A DNA stretch of 64,000 bases from Pyrocephalus nanus (GCA_038380795.1 CM076280.1:11155001-11219000); one strand, 5' to 3'. Positions 24,172 through 38,094 are shown, counted from the first letter of the stretch. The notes: generated by a model not told the origin, from the letters alone. Numbers and translations are program-made.

Positions 24172-27100
24172 CTGAAAGGAAAGGAAAGCACACAGCACAG
24201 TGAGAATGTGGTTTAAGAGCAGTCCCCACTGCAGTCACACAGCACTCTGGAACACACACACCCCACAAGAACCCTGCCGGGTTCCAGCCCGGGATGGCTC
24301 TCAGGCCTTGCTGCCACACAGGCAAGCCCAGAGCTCGGATGGCTCAGTGTGCTCAGGGCAAAATACCTGGCAAAATATTTCTGTCTCTGTTAAAACCAGG
24401 CCGTGGTGGAGAATATTACAAATGCCCAAGGTTTGGCCTCCTGAGACTCCAGGGCCTTAAATTTCCCAGGAATTTGCCAGATGCAAGGAAATAAGTGCAA
24501 TAGTCAAAACCAACACCAAACGGAGCCACAAAACATAAATAAAGCTTGAGGAAAGAGATTTACTCTTTGCAAGATTTATAAATATACCACTACTAAAAGT
24601 AAAAAGTTGATGATATTACTTCAAAACAAACAAACAAGCCATTTGGTGTGTATTTTCAGTCCTTACTAACATGACTCCATAAGTGATGCTCCGGAATTAC
24701 ATTTCACAATGTAATGAGGATGCAAAGGCAGCAGGTGATTATATAAGACAGAATATTTTGAGTTAGTTCCTAACAATTTTAGCTGCTTCGGAAATTTTTT
24801 ATGAGATTAAAGAGAATCACACATTGCACTGTAATTGTTTAGTTACTGAAATAAGGATTTTGCAGGTCTGAACATGTGACACTTTATTCTTAGACTTTCT
24901 GGTCAAAGTCAGGAATCAAAATTGCATAATTACTGCTCCAAATTTATGGCTGCTTGGATAGTGATAATGTTGTCTCCTATGTGTTAATGCAAACTATCTA
25001 ACATTAGAAAATTGCTGAGGTATAATTAACTTGTGAATTTTCTAACTCCCTTACAGCTAAGGACGAAAATAATGACAAGACCCATAAATACATATGCTAG
25101 AATTGCTAACTGAAAGATAACCTAAAAAATTAAACCCATCTTACCCAACATCTGAAACCAAACAGATAAACATGTCAAGGAGTTCAGTTTACTCCTCAGA
25201 GAATTTCTATTACTTTAAACCCTACTTTAACACCCAAAGGGATTAAGGAAACATTTCTAACCATGCCACAGGCCCACTTAGTCCAACTCAAGTGGCTCTA
25301 AGCCAAACCCCACACCTATTTAAACCCACAGAAAAGCCCCCACTGCTTTCAGTAGCACAGGATCACACTCCTTGGTTTTACAGAGCACCTCTCAGGAGCA
25401 ACAATGGTTCACAATTCAATTAATGGTAATTTAATTTGCCACCAGTTCCCAACTGATTTGTCTTAAGTAGCTGGTTTTTTTTTTTCAGAAAACTACATTC
25501 GTAGGTTATGAGAAATCCAAAGTCAGCTGTTATTGTGCAATATAAAACAAACTTGCACAATTCTCGCTGTGCTACTCAAGTTGCTGCACGTAATCTGCTG
25601 CAAATACTGGGGTTTAGCCACATTCCAACAATCATGGCACAGGATGAGGACGGAATGATATCCCATAGCCACAGAAATTTATTCTTCCTTTCATACACAC
25701 TGCTGTGCAGCCTTATCATGCCCTCCTTGTTTATGTCTTTATTTTTAGCACCCTGTTTCCTTAATTAAAATTTATGAATTTTATAATATTTTTACAGCTA
25801 ATGGTTAAAATAACAAACACCCTTTTAGTATTATGTTAGAGCCCGTGTGTTAAAGCACTGTGTCACACAGCTGGCAGGAGCACAGACTATACCAAAACTT
25901 TCAGACAAAAAGACATCACATTTTGTATTTTAATTTTCCATGACAAATGTCCATTGATTTCTATGAACAGGGAAACTGAAGTAGCTTTGCCAAGTGAGAA
26001 ACTCAGCATTAAAGGCTGCATTCAATGGCCAACACCTCCATATGAGAATGAAACCATTGTTGGATTGTGGCTATTTCATAACTTTGCAGGGGAATTAAGG
26101 AAACAAGTCACTGTGAGACTTCCTACAGTTTGCAAATACAGCATAAAAATTATCATAATATGTATATTCTGCAGTCCATTTTTATGACTATTAAACTGAC
26201 CTGCAGACATCCAATGCATGGCACTGAGACCTCAACCCCTGCAATCCTCCAGAGCAGCAGAGCCTTAAACACACTCCCTGCGTTTCCTTTCCTCCCCAAA
26301 ATCGCCTCCAGACCCACAGTCACTTACCCAGTGAATGCACAGATGCACTAAAAAAGAACAAGCATAGGACATATGTACAAAAACACACAGTACCTCACTG
26401 TTTGGGGTCTGCCTGAGATGGTCAACCCAGCACACTCAATTACTTGAGAACTGGGTAATTTCAGAAGGAAATGCAATACTTCTTTGTAAAAAGAAATTTA
26501 GGAAGGAGCTGGATGAGGAAATACTGCTTCTGTGATAAATGCTACTTGTATGAATTACTTCTCTGACGCAGAAATAACTTCAGTATCAATGCAATCAATA
26601 TGAAATTCAATTTTATGCTGAAGTAATACATATTTCAAATAAGGTATTTATGTACCTTTTACTATGAAAAATTTTAGTTTTTACCAAACTGTAAGAGATT
26701 TATGCAGAATAAAAAAAAAAGTCCTGCTCCAAAGCTGTATGATGGAAGTACATATCTTACACACCTACAGCCTATTTCAATTCTGTCAGGAGCACGTTTT
26801 TCTAGTATAATAGCACTTATGACAGAAAGTATCATTCCACTTAAAAACTGAGGCATGAGAGGAGCCTGACACTGCCTGATAATCAGTTGTCTTGTAACAA
26901 GATTAGTTGCTTGACTCTTGCAGAAATAAAATTATTAGCAGAAATCTGTAATGGCTAATTCAATTCAGAAATTGCAACTGAAGCCTTGATTAATTTTCAT
27001 ATATTTAACTTCTTCTGCCTGGTATTCCCTAGGTAGATAATCTTCCATCTGAGTATGTGGCAAGCTCTCTGTTAAACATCTGAAAGCTTTCCCAGCTGTA

Positions 27101-29709
27101 TATGGGGTATCTCTCGTGTCATCAGGGACACACAACCACCTCTGGCAAGGAACGTGCCCGGCGCTGTCCCGGGCTGAACAGATTGCTATTGACACCCTGC
27201 TTAAAATAAATAAAGAAAAGATCCTTCCTGTGCTGGAAGGTGGAATACAAAGGCCATGGAGCAGTGATACAGCAGGTTAATGAGGCTGCTATCCCATACC
27301 CCATATCCTGTATCCTGCCTGCCCCGCTGGCACGAGCGCTGGCACGTTCCTGTGACACCGCTACACGGATGAACCCGCTCTGTAACCCAACACTCCCTGT
27401 ACCTGCTTTCTGCCTGCAGCTATACAGAAGCCAGGAGCTCACAGGACTGCTGGCAATTCCTTGATTTCTTTCACTTCAGTCTGATGCAGCCACTGATACT
27501 TTTCTCCGAGCACTCTCTCCCTCAAATGACTCATTATTATGCACCCATCAGAAACCTCGCTGACAGACATGCCCGGGTTTCCTGCAGAGTCTATCACAGT
27601 GTGTGCAAGGGATCCTGTGCCAAGGGGTTTAATAACCCTCACAGTTATCAATCTACTGCAAGGAGCTACAGATCTGAGCACTGCTTTTTTTACACAGCAC
27701 ATATTGGTGACACTCCTAAAGGAGATGTCCCTCAGCACATCCAATTGTCAAACAGTTTTCTCATTCACACTCCCAACGTGCCCCAATAAGAAGGGAGCTA
27801 CTTACCAACCTTAAAATCTTCGCTGGATTAAACATCCAGCTCAGAAAAGCAAAACAAAAAAGCCTCCTACTCAGACAGGCCCTCTCATCCTTAAATACTT
27901 CAAGACTGGTTTGAAGTTTTGTCCTTACTCTAGCTGGGCACAGTGTTCTGTCCAAAATGCAAAAAAGCAATTTATTAAGTGTAGCTCAAGGCAAAGTTGC
28001 TTAATCAATGAATAGACAAAATGCTTTCTCACACAGTCCAATAAGAATGAAAAGCAATGTTTATCTAGGGTTTTCACCTGTGTTTTCCTGGTGGCTGGGA
28101 AAGACATGGGTTTTATCTGCAATCTCGAAAGACAAGTTCACACTGAAAGAATTTGCACAGCAGAAGTCCTAAAGTCCACTGGCTGCACTAAATATTTCTA
28201 ACAGCTACATCTCCTCCCTGACACCAGTTTCTGGTTGGAGCATCTCCCCTGCCTGATGACATTCTCCTTCAGCAAAGTCTACTCAAAGGCACTGAAGTCC
28301 AACAAGTAATCACAAACCCAAAGATGGTAAACACAGCTTGTGGATTCAGTATGCACACAAAACCACCCTGCATTTAAAGTATCAGCCTTTGAAGAGATTT
28401 AAGATAAGGTCATCCTAAAATGACCATCCCAAGTCATTTTGAACCACGAACTTGAAGTGATTCAAGCAAGGGTGACCACGGCAGGATCTGAAGGCCCAGG
28501 TTAGAGATACAGTCTATTCTGCTGCCAAAATTACCAGCAGTCTTCACTAATTTCTCAGGCTTTGATTTCTTTGTGGCAACAGTTGAGAACACATATGCCA
28601 ATAAAGTGCAAAGCTAAAGCCCACAGTATGCCCATGGAAGGAAGGCTTTCTGGAACCAACCAATTGCCTCAGTGCCATCATTATAAACACTCATTATCCA
28701 CTTACATGTTCCTAAAACACCTGGCTGAACAGACAAATGTACATGTCTATCCAGCCTGTGGGCTTGGGAACACTGAGATGTGTCATCACATAAACTATGT
28801 CCCCTCTAGTCTTCTATTCAAGTTAAACAAAAGAAGGGAAAAGTTAAAGCTCCATGCAATCTTGGAGATCCCTGTGTTCAAGAAGGAAGAACAATTGCTC
28901 AACAGCACCTGCTGAAACCGCTGAATAAACCAGAACCTAACCGGGTCTCTCCCCTCTATCACCCTTTCACACACAGAGCCAGCACTCCCTGCTCAGTGAT
29001 GGCTTCATTACACCTTCCCCTGTCTCAGAGGAACTGAATTTTCCAGGAATGGCATAAGACTGAACTGAGGCCTTTAACGTGACAATACCAAACATACCAA
29101 TAGGGCTTACCAATAAATTAACCACCAGTTTTTTTGAAAACTAAAAAAAACCATTGAGAGCATGTATCTGCTAGGCCCAACACATGTATCACTCGCACCA
29201 TCTATCACTTCTCCTTCCCCCAAACCCCTTCACTGAGGCAGTCTGAAGGTCTCCCGGACAGACCGTGGTCGTTCCACGAGCGCACTCTGACCTGGCCAAA
29301 GAGCTCTGCGCTCCCTGGACCGCTCCACGCCCCCGGGCAGGCGTCGCCGGTGCTGGCCGCGGAGATGTTCCCATTGCAGCACCCCCGCCCTGCCCAGGCC
29401 CGCGGCGATAACGCCGCGCTCCCCGCCCGGCCCCGAGTGAGGGGTGAGGCAGGGCCGCTCTCGCCCTTCCCGGGGCAGGGCCGGGGGTCCCGCCGGGGTC
29501 GGGCTCTGACGGCCCGTGCTGCCCGTGCCGGGGGCCCGCGTGCCGGGAGCGCTCTGCCCCGTCCCTGTCCCCCTCCTCGCCCTGCCCGGGGCCCGCGGGG
29601 TCCCGCCCGCGCGGCCTCTCCCGGAGCGCAGGGAGGGCGGGGAACTCAATCCCCTTCTCGCTCTGCCGAGGGCCCGGAGCGGGTCCGCAGAGCCGCGGGG
29701 GGCACTCAC
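24172..29709 (-). other. DENND1A: DENND1A intron 1 (about 5.5 kb)
   Basis: Intron between the MGSRIK exon and exon 2. It is AT-rich for most of its length and becomes GC-rich after about 29240, where the promoter CpG island extends into it. No mobile element or nested gene was recognised. The open frames at 27.1-27.8 kb and 28.56-28.9 kb show no domain or repeat resemblance. Confidence 0.75.
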
Positions 29710-29726
29710 TTGATCCTGGATCCCAT
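29710..29726 (-). CDS. DENND1A: DENND1A coding exon 1 (MGSRIK start)
   Basis: Coding part of exon 1: ATG at 29726-29724, then codons for Gly-Ser-Arg-Ile and the first two bases (AA) of a Lys codon, followed by a strong donor GTGAGT at 29709-29704. The start context is GGAGACCATGG, a good Kozak match. MGSRIK is the known DENND1A start, and the split Lys codon completes with the first base of the exon at 24171. The frame stays open upstream of this ATG to about 30095. That stretch is CpG-island DNA and partly CR1-derived, so I take it as 5' UTR or promoter. The 5' end of the exon cannot be fixed from sequence. Confidence 0.92.
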
Positions 29727-29929
29727 GGTCTCCGGGGGGCCGCATAGACCCGCGCGGGGCGAGGCAGGGGCGGGGGCCGCGGGCCGCGCTCTGTCCGCCG
29801 CTCGCCCCTCACTCCATCCCGGCCCGCGCCGCGGCGCCCCGGCAGAGTCACGGCGCGGGGGCTGCCGGGAGCTGTAGTGCTGAGGGAGCGCCCCGCTCGC
29901 CGTGCCGGGCGGCGGGGAAACCGCAGCGG

Positions 29930-30170
29930 GCAGAAACTGGGGCACGGCCAGTCCGGCCTGGAGGCGGGGAAGAGCCTCTTCTCTGTGCGAGTGACCGCGC
30001 GCTGGAACAGATTGCACGGAGCGGGTGCGGAGTCTGCCCCGCTGGGGATGTTCCAGAACCGTCTGGACACAGCCCCGCGCCACGTGCGCCGGCACGGCCC
30101 TGCTGGAGCAGGGAGTGGGAACGGAGAGATGCTGTGTTCCCGTCCAGCCTGACCATCCAGGGGCTCTGGG
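29930..30170 (+). mobile_element. CR1 LINE 3' fragment inside the DENND1A promoter island
   Basis: The words gaagagcctcttctct, ctggaacagattgcac, ggggatgttccagaaccgtc and ctgctggagcagggag occur in the order of the avian CR1 3' region in forward orientation. The fragment is unusually CpG-rich for a CR1 copy and lies 200-440 bp upstream of the DENND1A start codon. Confidence 0.7.
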
Positions 30171-30229
30171 AGCGGGAGCGCCGGGGCGGCGATGGCAGCG
30201 CTGGGCGCTCCCGCCCTGCCCGGGGCCGC

Positions 30230-30500
30230 GCTCCCCTCAGGGAGGTTTAGGCGGGAGCCCCGATCCCCTCAGGGAGGTTTAGGCGGGAGCCCCGATCCCC
30301 TCAGGGAGCTTTAGGCGGGAACCCCGATCCCCTCAGGGAGCTTTAGGCGGGAGCCCCGATCCCCTCAGGGAGGTTTAGGCGGGAGCCCCGATCCCCTCAG
30401 GGAGCTTTAGGCGGGAACCCCGATCCCCTCAGGGAGCTTTAGGCGGGAGCCCCGATCCCCTCAGGGAGGTTTAGGCGGGACGGGCCCCGCTCCCCTCAGG
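30230..30500. repeat. 32-bp GC-rich minisatellite, 8 copies
   Basis: Eight copies of a 32-bp unit (cccctcagggaggtttaggc followed by gggagccccgat), with the GGTTT/GCTTT landmark at about 30244 and then every 32 bp to 30468. Variation is confined to ggttt versus gcttt and gggagc versus gggaac. The array sits just upstream of the DENND1A promoter island. Confidence 0.95.
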
Positions 30501-33500
30501 GCTCCTCAGCGGCTGAAGGGCGGCCCAGGGTGACCCAGGGTACTGGGACCGAGTCGTGAGAGACCCGCGGACAGGCCCTGCCAGCGTTTCGAGAGCCCGG
30601 GATATCCCGTCTGGAAAGCCCTGTGCTGAGGGAGCCTCCCCACGGGCACAGCACAGCCCCGGGCAGGAGCAGAGCCGAGGGGCCCAGGGAATGCAGGAGT
30701 CAGAGGAGAAAGGCAGAGACAGGAGCGGTGAGCGCTGCCCTCGCAGGGCTGTGACAGAACACTGTGCACTGATGGGCACAGAGACCAGGAAACACCCAGA
30801 GAGGATCACCAGCCCAAGGGAGGTCATAAAGGGGACTGGAGAGTACTCAGAAAGTGCAGGAGAGATGGAATGCAGTCTGCTGGAAACACAGCTCGTATTG
30901 ACTCAAAAACTGCAGACAGACAGCTTTCGAGACGTGTCATGGTGGAGTTGGCCAACAAGAGCAAACAGGTACCCAATGATTTCATTAAATATGTTTTACA
31001 GGAAGTTTTCAGTTTTACAGGAAGGTTTGGAGAATTTCTAACAGAATTTAGAAATTTCTAACTTTTTAGAGTTGGGGATGACCTGCAGTGAGGAATGAAA
31101 GATTGGGAAATTTGGCTTAAGAAGGCCCCTAAACTGCAAATCACTGTGGGAGCCAAGTGCTTGGCTGAGGAGTCTGGTCAGTTAGAAAGATGGGAGAGAG
31201 AGAGGATATCCCATTTGAGATACTTTAGTATCCCACTTGCTCCCCAGAGAGGCTGGGTAGGAGAAATCATACCACCCTCATTCAAGTAATAAATTTAAAA
31301 CATGTTAAACATTTATGCACAAAGTCCTGGAGGATTTGTTCACAGTTGCAGTAAGTGGAAGAGATGTTTGGGCAGATGAGGAGGAGTGTTTCTAGCACTC
31401 ATTTGAGTGCTTGGGATGAGGTGCTTCCACCCACAGGCTCTGCCACAGGAGCTGGGTGTGAGCTCAGCCCTCAGCGCTCAGTCCTGCTGGGAGCTGTGGG
31501 GTGGCTATGCCCAGTCCTGAATCACTGTTTGATCTGTGCTGGTGCTCCCTGTCTCACACAGAAACACCCATTTCCATGTCAGGTAGCTTTGTAGCTGAAA
31601 TGACTGTGTTCAGACGTGAGTATTCTAACTCTGACCCCATCAGTGCACTAGGGGTTATACCTATAACGGTAAAATGAAGGTATGTTTATAAAAATATTGT
31701 TCAAATACGTTACAAAAGCAAAAAAAAAAAAAAAAAACAAACCATGGTCAGTAATGAGGAAAAAAATCAGGAAGCTGGTATATACAATGCTGATGCAGTG
31801 TAAAGTGACACTGTGGAAAAAACCCAACATTTGGGGAGTGGCTAAGAGAGTTTCTTAAATTTCATCACCCTTTTTGGAAAAGGGATTGACATTATATTTA
31901 AGACTCACAGTTTTAGTTTTGCTCTGTTCTGTTTAGTGTGTGTTTTGAGGATTTGGTAGATTTATTAATGTGAACGGATCTAGTGAATGTTTGATGTGGA
32001 TGATGTAGTGTGCAAGAGTAATAGACTGGTTTATATCTGATGGTTTTCAGACTGGACATGCTAAGGAGTAAAGTGCTGGGTGATTCAAATGAGCAATTTA
32101 AATCCCCTCACAGAGTAAATGAGTGCTGAAAAAGTATGCATTTGCCACAGCATGGGGGAAAAATAGGGTATAAATATTGGATTTTGAGAACTGGACTGGA
32201 TAGCGGAGGTGGTGGATGAACTGATAGTGGCTGATAACTAACAAATGCCAGGAAAAATGGCTGCAAAATGAGTGTTTGGTAACTTCACTGAAATATGTCT
32301 CGGTGAAATATCTGTTTTGTGGATCTTGTGCAGGTGTATGCCTTTTTGTAACTTCTGAGCAGGAAATGTTGCAGTCACATAGGTTATGTGATAAGCATAA
32401 GATAATCAGTGTGAAAACAAAATGATTGTGTGTTTCAAGAAGAGGGTGATCTACCTCAAGCTCACAGTTAATAAAGGGGAGTTTGATTACTTAAAATAAA
32501 TGGGAATGTGTATGGAAATCATAAGGTTCTGTCCTTGCTGCAGAAGGCACACTAATGGGTCTGGCAACATGAGCATTGCAAATTCATTCTGTGGAAACTC
32601 CAGTTTAAAAGAGTGCCTAATAAAACAGGTGTGAGCTTGTAAATCTGGTAATGCAAAGGCAGAGGAAAGCAGAAAGGTGACGGGAGGAGGTGTCCAGAAT
32701 TTCTTCTAGTTAAAGGATAAAGCAGACTCTCAATATGGACTTTGTATGGTGCACTCCACTTTATTTTGTATCTATGAAACAAGCAAAGTCAGGTACGTTC
32801 CAGAGTTCTGAACACAGAACATGGCTTGTACTCTCCGAATGTCAGTGACAAAATAGGATTCATTCAAAATTTCAACTACATAGATGCTGAATATTTAAAT
32901 ATTTATTCAAATTTTGAAAGCTGTGTCTTCTGTGCAAAAGACAGTGGGAAAACAAAAATGTTAAACACGGTGTAGATGTTCCTGTCCAAGGGAGTTTTTC
33001 CCTCTCTCTGCCTAATTTGTGTTCCAAGCTGTGGAGTGGGTTTTTCCCCTGCTTTACCTGGTGTACTTATGTAAACCAGCAGCTCCTGAGGTCCCCCAGG
33101 CCCCGTTTTCTGCCAGTGTGCTGCTGGTGCCCCTGTGTGCAGGTGGCCCCGTGTCGGGGTAATTGTGTCCCCGTGACAGGGCAGTGGGGACAGCGAAGCC
33201 CCCGAGGACAGCCCAGGGTTCCAGCAGTGCCTGCTGGCCTGGCCTGGGCTGCACTGGCTCAGAATAGATGAGCTGATTAACTCTGAGTCACCCTCCCAGA
33301 AGAGATGAAGCATTAATAGCAAACAAAAGGGAAGCAGAAGGGAAACTTCAGCCAGAAGAAAATAATCCAGGAATTAAAAGCTTGGTGAAAGCCTTAGGAT
33401 GCTTCCAGATTGACCTGAAAGTCTTAGTTCAATACCACAGAAATAGAGGTCTGACACTGTGCACTCCAGGAAGGATTTGGGGAGTGTGGCTGAGCCTGTA

Positions 33501-33869
33501 TTTTAATATGCAACACACCCACAGCAGCAAATCTACATGAGAACACAGTTACTGTTTCCTCTCCTGGTGCCAACCCTTCTGGAGCATCCTGTAACCCAAG
33601 TGTATGGGGGAAATTCTCCCTGCTACATCCCAGCCAATGGCAATGGCAAGGGAAAAATGCTGACTTCAGAGATCAATAGTAAAGCTTCATCTAAAAGGTT
33701 ATGCCTTGAAAGAGAATATCCTGCCATACCTGACTAATATTGATTATAATGTTCATGTGCACTTTTCCTAATGGGTCACTTTGTGAATATTAGGAAAATC
33801 TCTACCAATGTTTATAAACTGGTGGAAAGCTTATTAAAGAGATTTCTTAGATGTGAAACAGAACTTATT

Positions 33870-34140
33870 CCATCAGCCTCAAGTTTGTAATTCTTGTGGT
33901 TATCAAACAATAAGCCTCATGAGTTATGGATCAGGTCATTTTCCCCACTCTTCCTTTTGGTGATGTACCTATTGAAGCTTTTCTTGTTGCCCTCGATGTC
34001 TCTGGCCAGATTTAATTCTCTCAGGGCTTTAGCTTTCCTAACCTCATCCCTGGCTTTTCAGACAATTTCTCTGCATTCCTCTCAGGCTACCTGTCCTTGC
34101 TTCCAGCCTCTGTAGGCTTCCTTTAAAAAGCTAAGTAAGC
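33870..34140 (-). mobile_element. Degenerate CR1 ORF2 fragment (endonuclease-RT spacer)
   Basis: Read on the minus strand this segment gives pieces such as [20 protein letters not shown] and [19 protein letters not shown], interrupted by stops. This is the recognisable linker between the endonuclease and reverse transcriptase of avian CR1 ORF2. No intact ORF survives. Flanking identity could not be followed confidently beyond these limits. Confidence 0.8.
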
Positions 34141-37100
34141 AGTAAAATACCTTCCCTTCCAAGTGTTTGAAGTACCATACACTGAATGACCTTTTCATTT
34201 TCCATTCACAAAGAAATAAGAAATAACTATTCTTATTTCTGATGCCTGTGATTATACCAATAGCTATAACTCAGGCCCATGAAATCCTTTAATATAATGA
34301 GCCATGCTGGAAAGTCATTCCCCTAAAGAAAAGAGCCCTGGATGATTGACCTGAAATGACCTCTTCATTTTTTAGTGAAAGGAGATCTAAATATGGCAAA
34401 CATTTCCCTTTACTACTGTCTCTCCACAGATGACATCCTCCCCATCAGAATATCTTATGATTAACAAGAATTGGTTATTTAATTTCATGGGGAAACCAGC
34501 AAAGTGGCCATGACAACTACTTGTTCTTTGTCTTTAACTGTGATTCTTCTGTCAGGTTTTGTTCCTCTTTGCTTATTTCCATTGTTTGCATAGGAGAGAA
34601 GTAGCCAGTTCAGCATCAAGGAGTCAGTGCTTACAGAGTGTTACTGTAAAAGACTGGGCACCCTTTGTTGGTTGTCACATGTTTGGTGCCTGCAGGCACA
34701 ATTTTCTTACTGTCTCCTGCCAGCATCTTCCCCATAATCCCTTTTATTCTCACCTGCTCTATCTTGTTTTCCTGTATCATGTAATCTTTTATCATTTCAG
34801 AAATTCTTCCTGTTATAATTGTCTTCAGCTTTTACCTTTGCCTTTGCCTCAGAGCACTCTCCAGCCCAGAATGGCAGTTTTTGTCTTGAAGACCAATATT
34901 TCAGTATTGCCTTCAGCATGGCAACTTCACATTTTCTTCAAAAGGGGACAATTACTTACCAAAGTAAAATTAAATTAGAACTGTATATGGTAATGCTTTT
35001 TGTAAGTGTATTTTTAAATGGAATATGTTTCCTTTAACTGTACTTTATCTGACATTTTCAAAATTTTCACTCGAAGTTTTGAAGATTTCTATAGGTTGTC
35101 AAGTTCTTTTCTTACAGACAATTACTATAATATATCTGAAAATGTTTCTTACACTCTGCTTTAGCAGAAATGCATCCCTATTTCTAGCAATGCACATTTG
35201 TCTTACATGGTTTGCATGTCTCCAAGTATCAATGTCCATCACTGTTCAACTGAGACTGCTGGAAAAGAACAGGTTTTTATGAAGAAGTGATTCTTATCAA
35301 TACACAAAACCATAAATATGAATATTGGTAGCAACTAGGGAGGGCTGCTACGTGTCCTTGGACACAGTCCATGACTGGCTGCAGAGGAACCCCGTTTCGG
35401 TAGCACATTTTTCCTGTCCATCATGTATCACGTTCAGGTCAGAAATGCCCATCTTCCCAAGGCACAGCCAAGGTTCTGCAGCACTGGTCCAGACTGGTTT
35501 TAGTACAGTTCTAACCAGGTGGAATTGGCTTTGCAGGTTTATCCTCCTCCTCCTGCAGTCTGCCAGAGTTAACAGAACTCCCGTATTTTTGCTACCTGAT
35601 AATGTCCCACACGTATTTCATTCCCCAGATTTTCCCCCAAGCAGCTTTCATGTAGCTCTAGGTGGGTAATACCAGTAGGTTACCCTCTCAGTGATTTGCT
35701 CTCCTCTGTGGTTTATGTGTCCCTCCTTGCATCCAGCAAAAATCCTCTGGCTGTGGCTTCTCCTAATGGCACAGCCTTCCCCGCACAAACACACTGCCTG
35801 GCTGGTTCTTGCTCTGAAGCTGTTGAAGACACTATTTCATCTGCCAATAATAAAGAAGCAACTGACCTAAGTTCCTCTTCTCTGTTCACCTTGCTGTGAT
35901 GGCAGAGTGCTGACTGTACCGTTATTGCTCTATAAAGCAGAGTCAGATTTGTGAGGCAAAATCTATGATGGTGTGATTCCAGCCAGACAAAAAAAAAGCC
36001 CAGTATGAAAATAGTTATTCATATCTGCGATAGCCTTTGTCACAGAAAAGATAACCCTCCTGAGCTGAAAGGAATAAGATCACTGATGTAAATCAGACTG
36101 CTACATTCAAGTCCCTCTAAGTTACTAATGAGCCTGGAAGAACAAGGATACTTAGGAGAAATCCAGAACAGCAAGACGTAAGTTGTTGGAGCAGAGGGAA
36201 GTACTTACTTCAGATGAGACTAAACTCTTGTACAGCAGTGCCTGGCTTAAGCTGGGGAACTCAGAGAGCATGAAAGGAAGGGAAGGAAAAAGAAAGAGAT
36301 AACAAAAGAAGTAAGAAAGGAAGGCATGAACAAACGAATGAGCCAACAAAAGAACAAGGAATGTGTAAAACACAGCATTTCTGACTTGCTAATGTTCATG
36401 ATTTGAAATGTGATTTTATATTGTTACACTCTTTCTAAAACTAAAAATACTAAAATCTTGTATCAAATGTTGGTGTAAGCTGTTATTTTCTCTGGGTTAT
36501 CTGTGTCTCGCAGAGTTGATGGGATCCTAACAGAGGTTTGTCCTTCTTGAGTTTTCAGTAGCAATTACGACAACTTTTTTATATAAAATTAAAGCATGTT
36601 TTGAGCCAGGCTTCAAATATAATCACTACCATCACCAGAAATCAAAAGACCACTAGCAGTGTCAGCTTCACTGCCCTTCTAAGGGGGAATCTGCTTATCC
36701 TTTCTGCCATAGGATGGGGGAACATGATAAGTATTGATGGCCCACTACTTCTTAAGCTGTCATCAGACAACATGTTGTCATAAGCTATTATTTTGAAATT
36801 GTTATTAGGAAAACATCAAATAGTACTTCTGTGATGTGAGGTGGTTGCTTTAACAATGAGAAACTATGTGTTGATATCAAAATTGAACTACATAATGTTA
36901 AAATCAAGATTTAATTCATATGGCTATGTGACAAACTGATCAAATATGCAAATTATTACGGTCTTCAGGAGCATAGCAGTGATTAAATAGTAGGGACCTG
37001 AGTCTTATGTAGTTTATACTCATTTTATGTGAGTGTAATTCCATACGATTGCTGAAGCATGACGTTCCAACTTACCTTTGTGGCAAGAGCTGGTTGTGGG

Positions 37101-38094
37101 CAGCCAGTAGCTGTTCTGAGCTTCCATACAGCAGATGGAGTTGATGGCCCAGATAAGATGTGCCTCCTGTCCAGGACCTGGGGGGAAGAGCCCTGCTCAT
37201 TTTACTGGGAATTCAGGGGTTCCTGACCAGCTCGGGGATTGTCTGTTTATTGGCATTTATTAGTGTCTGTTGTTTACTTAATTTTGTAAAGCATGTAGCA
37301 ATATTCCTGACAGACTGCAGGTTCACAGTACAGGAGAGCTTTCTTCTGGAACCATAGGTATTGTTTCAGAAAAATGAGATTGCTACTTTATTTTTAGATG
37401 TTACTACTTTATTTTTAGATGTTACTTTAATTAGATCTTTGATGCTAATGACTCCATTCCATATTGGGGGGGGGAAAAAACCCCAAACACAAACCAAAGT
37501 GCACTTCCTTAAACATTGTCAGTCATTTTATACTTCACTAAAAGCCAATTTTATTTATGTAATTACTGCAACTGTATGAGATCAAGAGATAATGAGGTGA
37601 TATCATGAACTAGGAAATGCCAACCTATTCTGAATTCAGTGGAGACACTTTTAATAGTAAACTGCAGCAGGCAGGATTGCAAGCCAGCAAATACATTTCC
37701 TTTCTCCAAAATGGGGGGAAGGTCCTGCTGGAAATGCTCTTTTGAATCTGGTTCTGACACTTTTGTGGTATAATTTAAAATTATAAGGTGGGGATACCAG
37801 AGTGCTCCTGTCCTGCTGCCTGTAAATGGAGCCGTCGTTAAAGGGTTTGATTTGTTCTAGTCCCACAGTTAATGAAGAGTGGGTGGCATTTCACCAGGGT
37901 TAATGCTCTTGGTCCTTGCTGTTAATTCCCCTGCAAGCACTTGCCTTTCCTCGACTTCCCAGTTAGTTCTGCTGGGATGTTAAACATGTTTTGATACATA
38001 TGTTAGTTGTTTTAATCGCAGAGCTATAAAGAACTAAGTCAAGAAAAGCCTCTCAAGTAATACACAGGAGTTAGTTTATAAAGTAAGTAAAGTT

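Larger units (their letters stand above)
1..29726 (-). other. DENND1A: DENND1A gene, 5' portion (three exons and introns; 3' part off window)
   Basis: Gene-level entry from the start codon to the left window edge. Three short exons on the minus strand join in frame (phases 2, then 1, then 0) into the N-terminus of DENND1A, beginning MGSRIKQNPETTFEVY and continuing to PEGYSDQ. DENND1A (connecdenn 1) is a DENN-domain guanine-nucleotide exchange factor for Rab35 on clathrin-coated vesicles and early endosomes, as known for the family. The exons here cover only about the first 44 residues, the start of the upstream-DENN region; the human protein is about 1000 residues. The next exon, expected to start with residues like EVLQTLTKF, was not found in 1-1244 and must lie outside. 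Orientation and the head-to-head partner LHX2 match human 9q33.3, which supports the call. Confidence 0.93.
29240..30230. promoter_or_regulatory. DENND1A: CpG-island promoter of DENND1A
   Basis: A dense CpG, GC-rich stretch surrounds the MGSRIK exon and extends into intron 1. No TATA box was recognised, which fits a broad housekeeping-type promoter. The transcription start should lie upstream of 29726 on the minus strand (higher coordinates) but cannot be placed exactly. The open frames on both strands here (29189-30282) reflect the high GC content, not protein genes. Confidence 0.75.

Noticed and set aside
29189..30282. Long open frames over the DENND1A CpG island, including one in frame upstream of MGSRIK
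   Set aside because: GC-rich DNA has few stops. The upstream in-frame stretch overlaps CR1-derived sequence, and the known start has a good context.
34559..34978. 139-codon plus-strand open frame in intergenic DNA
   Set aside because: The start context and composition are unremarkable, there is no domain, and CR1 debris lies nearby; probably chance.
35325..35900. Possible further transposon remnant
   Set aside because: I tried both strands against CR1 ORF2 and retroviral-type words and found no convincing match.
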